Below are positions 1 to 6,099 of a stretch of 16,967 nt of DNA, in pieces (position 1 is the first letter of the stretch; each line of letters begins with the position of its first letter). The notes under the pieces are model-generated. The model was not told the origin of the DNA. It saw only the letters and a list, made by a program, of their open reading frames with translations, and made no database searches. Origin of the DNA: Actinomycetes bacterium (GTDB taxonomy: Bacteria > Actinomycetota > Actinomycetes > Streptosporangiales > Streptosporangiaceae); contig JAOPYP010000771.1 of assembly GCA_025964635.1 (NCBI GenBank), positions 1 through 16,967 of the forward strand. Direction: 5' to 3'. A program made the position numbers and the translations under genes.

Positions 1-2327
1 GGGCCGGGCTGGAGCTGGTAGCTGGGGTTGTAGATGGTCCGCTCGTCCTTGACCTGGGCGACCCGCCCGTGCACGGTGATCCGCCGCCCGGGCCGGATCC
101 CCGGGATGTCCCGGCGGCCCAGCCAGACCAGGGTGACGCTGCCGGTGCCGTCCCACAGGTCCGCCTCCATCGTGAGGCTGGTACCCCGGGGCCGGAGCGT
201 GACCGTACGCAGCGTGCCCGCCACGTCCACGAACTCGTGGGCGGACGTGTCCGCGATCGGGGTCGCTCCCTCGTCGCGGCACTCGGCCGCGAGATCGGCG
301 GCGTGCAGCGCGTCCCGGTCGGCGGTCAGCCTCACCAGCGGCGGCATCGCGTCTGCGCCGCCCGCCGGCGGGGTGACGTCCACGGTGGTCGGCAGCGGGA
401 CGCCGGCCGGGTAGCGGTGCGCGGCGGACTTCAGCTGGTAGGGCACGCTGGCCACGACGACGCCGGGCAGCAGCAGCAGCCGGGACTTCAGCCGCAGCGC
501 GCTGTGGTTGTGCAGCAGCTGCTCCCACCAGTGCCCGAGCACGTATTCGGGGATGTACACGGTGACGATGTCGCGGGGGCTCTCCCGGCGCAGCCGCTTG
601 ACATACCCGACCACCGGCCGGGTGATCTCCCGGTAGGGCGAGGCCACCACGGTCAGTGGGACCGGGATGTTGGCCCGCTCCCAGTCCTCCTTCAGCCGGA
701 GCGTCTCCGCCTCGTCCACATCCACCGTGACCGCCTCGAGGTGACTCGGCTGGGTGGCCCGCGCGTAGGACACGGCCCGCAGCGTCGGCAGGTGCAGCTT
801 GGACACCAGGACGATGGTGCGGTTTCGGGCCGGCAGGGTGATGGTGAGCTCCTCCGGCGGGGTCAGCTCGACGGCGACGTTGTCGTAGTGCTTGTGGATG
901 CCGCGCATGGTGAGCCAGATGATCGGCATGGCCACCACGACAATCCAGGCCCCGCTGGCGAACTTGCTGATCAGCACGATGACCAGGACCACCGCGGTGA
1001 AGCAGGCGCCGATGGTGTTGATCGTCCGGGACCGGACCATGCGCCGCCGGACGGTCTTGTCCGTCTGGTCGCGCAGCAGCCGGTTCCAGTGCCGGATCAT
1101 CCCGGTCTGGCTGCACACGAACGACACGAACACGCCGATGATGTAGAGCTGGATCAGCCGGGTGGGGGAGGCCTGGAACACCACGATCAGCAGGATGGCG
1201 AACCCCGCCAGGAGCAGGATCCCGTTGCTGAAGGCCAGCCGGTCGCCGCGGTTACGCAGCTGGCGGGGCATGTTCCCGTCCCGGGACAGGATCGAGGCGA
1301 GCACCGGGAAGCCGTTGAACGCGGTGTTCGCGGCCAGCACCAAGATCAGCGCGGTGAACAGCTGCAGGACATAGAACAGGGGTGATCCGTCGCCGAACAC
1401 GGCCCGGCCGACCTGGGCGATGACCGTGCGCTGGGTGGTGCCGGCCGGCACGCCGGCCAGGTCCTGCGCGGGGGCGTAGTGCACGTGGCTGGCCAGGGCC
1501 AGCGCCGTGACGCCGGCGAACATCGTCACCGCGATCAGGCCGAGCAGGGCCAGTGTGGTGGCGGCGTTCTTGCTCTTGGGCTTGCGGAAGGCCGGGACCC
1601 CGTTGCTGATCGCCTCCACCCCGGTCAGCGCCGTGCACCCTGAGGAGAAGGCCCGCAGCAGCAGGAATATCAGCGCGACGCCCGTGTACTCGCGGCTGGT
1701 CTTGATCCGGTAGCTGGCGCTGTCGGACTGCAGATGGTGACCCAGCCCTACGCGGGTGAGACCCCAGACGATCATCAGCGTGACCACGCCGATGAAGCAG
1801 TAGGTCGGTATCGCGAATGCCGTGCCCGACTCGCGTACGCCGCGCAGATTGATCACGGCGATCGCCGCCACCACGACCACGGCGATGAGCGTGACGCGGG
1901 AGTCCAGGGCCGGGAAGGCCGACGCCAGGTTGGCCACCCCGGCGGAGACCGACACCGCCACGGTCAGCGTGTAGTCGACCATCAGCGCGCTGGCTACCAC
2001 CAGGCCCACCCGGGGCCCGAGGTTGGTGGTGGCCACCTCGTAGTCACCGCCGCCGGACGGGTAGGCGTGCACGTTCTGCCGGTACGACGCGACCACGACC
2101 AGCATGAGCACGCCGACCGCGAGCGCGATGTACGGGGTGTAGCTGAAGAACGCGAGGCCGCCGACCGACAGGACGATCAGGATTTCCTCGGTCGCGTAGG
2201 CGACGGAGGAGAGCGCGTCGCTGGCGAACACGGGCAGCGCGATCCGCTTGGGAAGCAGGGTATGACCGAGTCGGTCGCTACGTACCGGGCGTCCCAGCAG
2301 CAGGCGCTTGACGACCCCAAACATCAT
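1..2327 (-). CDS. APC-superfamily permease with fused C-terminal OB-fold domain (3' end beyond window)
   Basis: Cytoplasmic-membrane transporter of the APC superfamily, substrate unknown. The reading frame is open from 2327 to the left edge, giving at least 775 residues. It begins MMFGVVKRLLLGRPVRSDRL, then LPKRIALPVFASDALSSVAY, the APC first helix. About twelve hydrophobic segments follow up to roughly residue 450. A soluble domain comes next (ITLPARNRTIVLVSKLHLPT..., later VTVYIPEYVLGHWWEQLLHN), typical of the long actinobacterial APC permeases found beside TrkA and RNA-methyltransferase genes. Those normally end soon after a 'LLLPGVVVASVPYQL' motif. Here the frame continues from about residue 660 into an OB-fold module with TLRTVTLRPRG, VTLVWLGRRDIPGI, PGRRITVHGR and IYNPSYQL. 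I recognise this as the small OB-fold protein usually encoded separately in the same neighbourhood. No stop or frameshift separates the two parts. The start is at 2327 (or the next codon, 2324); the Shine-Dalgarno is weak. It lies 96 bp downstream of the LmeA-like gene and may be cotranscribed with it. Confidence 0.9.
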   Translation of the reverse strand, partial: MMFGVVKRLLLGRPVRSDRLGHTLLPKRIALPVFASDALSSVAYATEEILIVLSVGGLAFFSYTPYIALAVGVLMLVVVASYRQNVHAYPSGGGDYEVATTNLGPRVGLVVASALMVDYTLTVAVSVSAGVANLASAFPALDSRVTLIAVVVVAAIAVINLRGVRESGTAFAIPTYCFIGVVTLMIVWGLTRVGLGHHLQSDSASYRIKTSREYTGVALIFLLLRAFSSGCTALTGVEAISNGVPAFRKPKSKNAATTLALLGLIAVTMFAGVTALALASHVHYAPAQDLAGVPAGTTQRTVIAQVGRAVFGDGSPLFYVLQLFTALILVLAANTAFNGFPVLASILSRDGNMPRQLRNRGDRLAFSNGILLLAGFAILLIVVFQASPTRLIQLYIIGVFVSFVCSQTGMIRHWNRLLRDQTDKTVRRRMVRSRTINTIGACFTAVVLVIVLISKFASGAWIVVVAMPIIWLTMRGIHKHYDNVAVELTPPEELTITLPARNRTIVLVSKLHLPTLRAVSYARATQPSHLEAVTVDVDEAETLRLKEDWERANIPVPLTVVASPYREITRPVVGYVKRLRRESPRDIVTVYIPEYVLGHWWEQLLHNHSALRLKSRLLLLPGVVVASVPYQLKSAAHRYPAGVPLPTTVDVTPPAGGADAMPPLVRLTADRDALHAADLAAECRDEGATPIADTSAHEFVDVAGTLRTVTLRPRGTSLTMEADLWDGTGSVTLVWLGRRDIPGIRPGRRITVHGRVAQVKDERTIYNPSYQLQPG

Positions 2328-2423
2328 GGCCACGACCGCGATGGTAAGCCGGCGCTGGGGTGTGCGCTAGCCAGCGGGGTACCGCGGGGCGGTTCCGTGG
2401 CCGTCAGTGGCGGCCGGTAGCCG

Positions 2424-3200
2424 TCAGTTGCCAAAGGCGATGTTGTGTCCGGTGATGTGCACCAGGACACCCTGGGCGTTGAGCGTGATGCTCTGCAGCG
2501 TCATGCCCATCGGCAGGTTGGGCAGCGGGATGCTGAAGTCCCCCAGCCCGCCCAGGAGCTGGCTCGGGATCCCGCCCGCCGAGATCAGTTTCACATGGAT
2601 CTTGTTGCCCGTCCGGGTCACCCGCGCCACCCCGCTGCCGGTGAACAGGCCCGCCACACTCGCGGTGATCTTCGCCTCGTGCTTACCGGCCTTGGAGATC
2701 TTCAGGTCGGCCACACCCGCAGCGCTGGACCCGGCCTTGGCCAGGCTGGCGAAGGTGATCAGCCCCGTGCCGTCGATGCTGGACACGGTGCCGCTCTTGA
2801 ACCCGGAGTTGAGCTTGATGTCCTTCATTGTCGCGTTGATGTCGTCGATCGTCACCGGCCCGGCCTTCTCGCCGGTGGCGGTGATGTGAACGTCCTTGAA
2901 GTCGCGGGCGGCCAGCTGGGTGAGGAACGGGAAGCCCTGGATGGACACGTTCGGCTTGGAGCTGAAGCCCTGCTTCTGGATCTGGGTGGCGAACTGGTTG
3001 TCCGCGAAGTGAACGGCCACCCGGTCGGCCACCACGAGCAGGCCGGCCAGCACCACCAGGACGATGATCAGGACGAGCGGCCAGCGGCGCCGCCGCCGGG
3101 GGGTGCGGCTGTAGCGGCCCTCGGGCTCGTTGAAGAAACCGCCGTTCCCGCCGTCGTTTCCGTGCTGGATCGGCAGGCGCTGCGTCGGGTAATCGCTCAC
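2424..3200 (-). CDS. LmeA-like phospholipid-binding protein (DUF2993)
   Basis: Predicted membrane-anchored, extracytoplasmic lipid-binding protein of the LmeA/DUF2993 family. The founding mycobacterial LmeA binds phospholipid and supports lipomannan elongation; the role here is unknown. From the GTG at 3200 it has 258 residues: a short cytoplasmic head (VSDYPTQRLPIQHG), an Arg-rich stop (RTPRRRRRWP), one helix (LVLIIVLVVLAGLLVVADRV), then the DUF2993 body starting NQFATQIQKQGFSSKPNVSI with the family's GFPFLTQLAARDFKDV motif. It ends HITGHNIAFGN, matching family length. An earlier in-frame ATG at 3281 adds 27 unlikely residues. A TAACAT -10-like box on the minus strand (3253-3258) lies downstream of that ATG, which favours 3200, although neither start has a good Shine-Dalgarno. 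The APC permease follows on the same strand and the kinase gene precedes it. Confidence 0.85.
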   Translation of the reverse strand: MSDYPTQRLPIQHGNDGGNGGFFNEPEGRYSRTPRRRRRWPLVLIIVLVVLAGLLVVADRVAVHFADNQFATQIQKQGFSSKPNVSIQGFPFLTQLAARDFKDVHITATGEKAGPVTIDDINATMKDIKLNSGFKSGTVSSIDGTGLITFASLAKAGSSAAGVADLKISKAGKHEAKITASVAGLFTGSGVARVTRTGNKIHVKLISAGGIPSQLLGGLGDFSIPLPNLPMGMTLQSITLNAQGVLVHITGHNIAFGN

Positions 3201-3252
3201 GGAAGCCGCCAGGTGCTCGTGTCCCGGCCGGGTGCCAGGCAGCGTTGCGCAA

Positions 3253-3258
3253 ATGTTA
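3253..3258 (-). promoter_or_regulatory. Candidate -10 box for the LmeA-like gene
   Basis: The minus strand reads TAACAT here, fitting the actinobacterial TANNNT -10 pattern. It sits in a locally AT-richer stretch (3248-3264) of a GC-rich window. Transcription would start near 3246, upstream of the GTG at 3200 but downstream of the ATG at 3281. No convincing -35 is visible, so this is tentative. Confidence 0.3.
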
Positions 3259-3302
3259 TGACATGGCCGCTCGGGACGCATGGGCTGACGACACCGCGGC
3301 CA

Positions 3303-3318
3303 GCCGGCGATAGCCGGC
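3303..3318. terminator. GCCGGC-GATA-GCCGGC hairpin after the kinase gene
   Basis: Two GCCGGC arms flank a GATA loop, giving a 6-bp all-GC hairpin about 57 bases past the kinase stop codon. A second inverted repeat, CTGGGA (3363-3368) with TCCCAG (3378-3383), overlaps the kinase stop itself (TAA, 3375-3377), and CCCAGCTGGG (3379-3388) is palindromic. None has a U-tract. They could act as a GC-type terminator or 3' mRNA stabiliser between the kinase and the LmeA-like gene. Confidence 0.3.
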
Positions 3319-3374
3319 CTGTCACAGTATCTGCCCTGGTCGCAAGCGGCTCATCCAGGTTTCTGGGAATTGAA

Positions 3375-5873
3375 TTATCCCAGCTGGGACACATTTACGG
3401 CCTCCAATTGGTGTGACACCGAATTCGTGACCAGCGCGGTCCGGCCGCCGGGCTCCACGGCGAACTCGCGCGGCAGGACCCCGGCCCCGATCACGCCGAC
3501 CAGGGCCGGGCGGCCGGCCAGGGCGGCGGGGACGTCGATCACCCCGAGGCTGGCCAGGCGGGCCTGGTGCAGGCCGGAGTTGGCGACCAGGATCCGGCGG
3601 CCGCCCGCCAGCGCGGTGAGCCCGATCGGCGCCGACCCGACCCGGACCTTCGCGATCAGCGCCCGGGCCGGCTCGCTGCGCAGCCGCGCGGCCGAGAAGG
3701 CCAGCAGCGCGTTGCTGGCCCGGGCGGTCACCCACACGGTCGAGCCCCCGGACGTGGTGATCACCCGGCCCGGGTCGCAGCCCGCTGAGGCCGTGCCCTG
3801 CACTGAGCGGGCCGGATCCGACTCGGCCCGCCGGACGTTGATCACGCTCAGCGTGCCCTGGTCCGCCCCCGGGTCCCGCTTCTGGGCGGTCACGTACAGC
3901 CACTGGCCGTTGCGGGCCATGGTGATCCCGATCGGGTTGACCCCGAGGTGCACATCCCCGACGAAACCGGAGTCGCGCAGCCCGCTGGCCAGCGCGGCGG
4001 CCAGGTTGAACACCGCCAGGGTGCCACTGCCCTGCAGGGTGACGAACGCGAACCGGCCGTCGCGGGACAGCGCCACCTCGACCGCCCCCGCCCCGCCCGG
4101 GCTGGCGAGGGTGCCCAGCACGCTGCCGGCCCGGCCATGCTCCGCGCGGGCCACCCTGACGACCACGGCCCCGCTGCCGGAAGCGGCCAGCAGGTAGCGC
4201 CCGTCTGGGGTGAGGGCCTCGCCGTGCACCGGCGCGGGCACCATGACCCGGTGGGCCAGGACCGGGGCCAGCCCGGTGTCGGCCCGAAGCACGTCGATCG
4301 AGCGCCCCACCCCCGTGGACACGAACGACCAGCGCCCGTTAGCGGTCACCGTGACGGCGAACGGCATCCCGGTCAGCGTGACGAACTGGGGGTGAATGCC
4401 CGCCAGCCGGGGCGCGGTGGACGAGGCCGTGACACAGCCGGGCGGCGTCAGCGCCGCGGCGGCCGGCCGGGGCCGGTGGGTGACGGCCAGCGCGGTGCCG
4501 CTCAGCCCCAGGATGAGCAGGGCGACCAGAGCGGCCACCATGCGGGACCGCCACCACGGCCGGGACTGGCCGGCGGCCGGGATCCCAGAGTGGCCGCCAC
4601 CGGCCGGCGGCGGCCCGGTGGCGGAGAGAGGCCCGGTGGCCGCGAGAGGTCCGGTGTGGGGATCTGAGAGGGGCCCGGTGTCTGAGAGGGGACCAGGATC
4701 TGGCGCCGGGGCGAAGGAGGTGTCCGTGGGCGGACCTGGGAAGAAGGGGACTTCTGTCGCCGGGCCTGCGGGAAAGGGGACGTCCGTGGGCGGCCCGGAC
4801 GGCGCGTCCTGCGGCGCTAAGGCCGGCTGGGCCCAGCCGGAGCCGGCCGGGTCAGTGGCCGCCCGGGGGCGGCCCTCGTCGTAGGCGGCGCCGTAGAGCA
4901 GCGCGGTACCCAGCTCGTCGGCCGGGTCCGGCTCTGCGGGTCCGGTCGTTGCCGGGCCGGTCCCCGCGAAGCCGGGGCCTGCGGGGCCGGTCGCGGCCGG
5001 GCCCGGCAGGCAGGCGGCGCGCAGCGCTTCCGCGAAATCGAGGCACCGTGGGTAGCGGTCGGCCGGTGACTTGGCCATGGCTTTACGCAGGACCTGATCC
5101 ACCGCGGGCGGGAGGTCGGGGCGGCGGCTGGTCAGCCGCGGTGGCGCCTCGGACAGCTGCGCCCATAGCAGCGCCAGGTGCTGGTCACGGCGGAACGGCG
5201 GGCTGCCGGAGAGCATCTCGAACGCGGTGCAGGCCAGCGAGTACAGATCGCCCCGGCCGTCCACCGGCCGGTTCTCGATCTGCTCCGGGGCGACGTAGTC
5301 GAGGGTGCCGACCAGCTGGCCGGTCGCGGTGAGGCCCAGGCCGGCCACGGCCTGCTTGCTCAGCCCGAAATCGGACAGGTACACGTGATCGGTGCGGCCG
5401 CCGCCGGGCGCCGGGTCGAGCAGCATGTTCGCGGGTTTGACGTCCCGGTGCACCAGGCCGCGCCCGTGCGCCGCGTCGAGGGCGGCGCCCACCTGGGACA
5501 CGATGTCCACCGCCCGCCGGGCGCCCAGCCGCCCCCCGGAGTCGAGGAGCGTGCGCACGTCGGGGCCGGACACGTAGCGCATGGCGATGAACAGCACGCC
5601 GTCGGCCTCACCCGCGGCGAAGACCGGGATGATGTTGGGATGATCCACCGCGGCGGCGGCCCGGGACTCGCGGATGAACCGCTGCTGGAACTGCTCGTTC
5701 TCGGCCAGCACCGGATCGAGGATCTTGAGCGCGACCTGCCGGTCCAGCTGGAGGTCGTGCGCGCGGTAGACGACGGCCATCCCGCCCCGGCCGATCTGCT
5801 CATCGAGCCGGTACCCGGCCACCCGGGCGCCAGCCGGGATTGAGCTGCCCGGCCAGGGGGCCTCGTCACTCAC
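3375..5873 (-). CDS. Transmembrane Ser/Thr protein kinase with extracytoplasmic beta-propeller
   Basis: PknB-type receptor kinase, 832 residues from GTG at 5873. The kinase domain spans about residues 21-280: glycine loop GRGGMAVVY (29-36), ATP lysine K50 in VALKIL, helix-C E69, catalytic HRDVKPANML (D144), DFG at 168-170, then GTLDYVAPEQ and DGRGDLYSLA. All catalytic residues are present. A Pro/Gly/Thr-rich linker (about 285-440) holds short repeats such as TGPLS and PPTDVPF. One membrane helix lies at about 446-465 (MVAALVALLILGLSGTALAV). Outside it, repeated units such as GMPFAVTVTANGRWSFVST, ALSRDGRFAFVTL, GITMARNGQWLYVTA and GLTALAGGRRILVANSG indicate a YncE-like beta-propeller, probably the sensor. 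The start is set by GGAGG (5878-5882) four bases upstream; the frame stays open to 6368, but that part lies antisense to the next gene. It is divergent from the FHA-ABC exporter, its likely substrate by analogy with PknF-Rv1747. Confidence 0.93.
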   Translation of the reverse strand: MSDEAPWPGSSIPAGARVAGYRLDEQIGRGGMAVVYRAHDLQLDRQVALKILDPVLAENEQFQQRFIRESRAAAAVDHPNIIPVFAAGEADGVLFIAMRYVSGPDVRTLLDSGGRLGARRAVDIVSQVGAALDAAHGRGLVHRDVKPANMLLDPAPGGGRTDHVYLSDFGLSKQAVAGLGLTATGQLVGTLDYVAPEQIENRPVDGRGDLYSLACTAFEMLSGSPPFRRDQHLALLWAQLSEAPPRLTSRRPDLPPAVDQVLRKAMAKSPADRYPRCLDFAEALRAACLPGPAATGPAGPGFAGTGPATTGPAEPDPADELGTALLYGAAYDEGRPRAATDPAGSGWAQPALAPQDAPSGPPTDVPFPAGPATEVPFFPGPPTDTSFAPAPDPGPLSDTGPLSDPHTGPLAATGPLSATGPPPAGGGHSGIPAAGQSRPWWRSRMVAALVALLILGLSGTALAVTHRPRPAAAALTPPGCVTASSTAPRLAGIHPQFVTLTGMPFAVTVTANGRWSFVSTGVGRSIDVLRADTGLAPVLAHRVMVPAPVHGEALTPDGRYLLAASGSGAVVVRVARAEHGRAGSVLGTLASPGGAGAVEVALSRDGRFAFVTLQGSGTLAVFNLAAALASGLRDSGFVGDVHLGVNPIGITMARNGQWLYVTAQKRDPGADQGTLSVINVRRAESDPARSVQGTASAGCDPGRVITTSGGSTVWVTARASNALLAFSAARLRSEPARALIAKVRVGSAPIGLTALAGGRRILVANSGLHQARLASLGVIDVPAALAGRPALVGVIGAGVLPREFAVEPGGRTALVTNSVSHQLEAVNVSQLG
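4605..4800 (-). repeat. Short imperfect repeats encoding the kinase linker
   Basis: On the plus strand the motif GGCCCGGTG followed by GAGAG-type bases recurs between about 4612 and 4690. A second set of roughly 30-base units (around GGGACGTCCGTGGGCGG and GGGACTTCTGTCGCCGGG) lies at about 4715-4800. Both are in frame and encode TGPLS-like and (P)PTDVPF-like units in the juxtamembrane linker. The linker may vary in length between strains by slippage. Thr and Ser within it could be autophosphorylation sites. Confidence 0.6.
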
Positions 5874-5953
5874 CACGCCTCCAGCGCTTGCCTGCCCGCT
5901 CGTGCACCGACCGCGCGTCCCCGGATGCGCGCCTTGCATTCTGCTCGTTAACG

Positions 5954-5990
5954 GGGCATTGCCGCTGAAAGATTTGAGTTTCAGGGCATT
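5954..5990. promoter_or_regulatory. Operator-like repeat in the kinase/exporter divergent region
   Basis: An inverted repeat, CTGAAA (5965-5970) and TTTCAG (5979-5984) around an 8-base AT-rich spacer, is itself flanked by direct repeats GGGCATT at 5954-5960 and 5984-5990. It sits near the middle of the 226-bp space between two divergent starts. It is unusually AT-rich for this window and is placed where a regulator could control both genes. The binding protein is unknown. Confidence 0.4.
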
Positions 5991-6087
5991 CCGGACATAT
6001 AACGACCACCCAGAACTGGGCAAAGCCTGCGAAAACCCCGCAGGCTGGATGCCAGGCGCAGCTATATTACCTGGCGTTGAATCGCCA

Positions 6088-6093
6088 TAGACT
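6088..6093 (+). promoter_or_regulatory. Candidate -10 box for leaderless transcription of the FHA-ABC gene
   Basis: TAGACT fits TANNNT and ends six bases before the ATG at 6100. This is the spacing expected if transcription begins at the start codon itself. No Shine-Dalgarno precedes that ATG, which agrees with a leaderless mRNA. A second candidate, TATATT at 6063-6068, would give a leader of about 25 bases. No clear -35 is seen for either. Confidence 0.4.
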
Positions 6094-6099
6094 AGGCCA

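Noticed and set aside
69..1385. 438-residue open frame on the plus strand
   Set aside because: It is antisense to the APC permease, rich in Arg/Gly/His/Gln with no domain, and typical of shadow frames in high-GC DNA; the minus-strand frame has clear transporter motifs.
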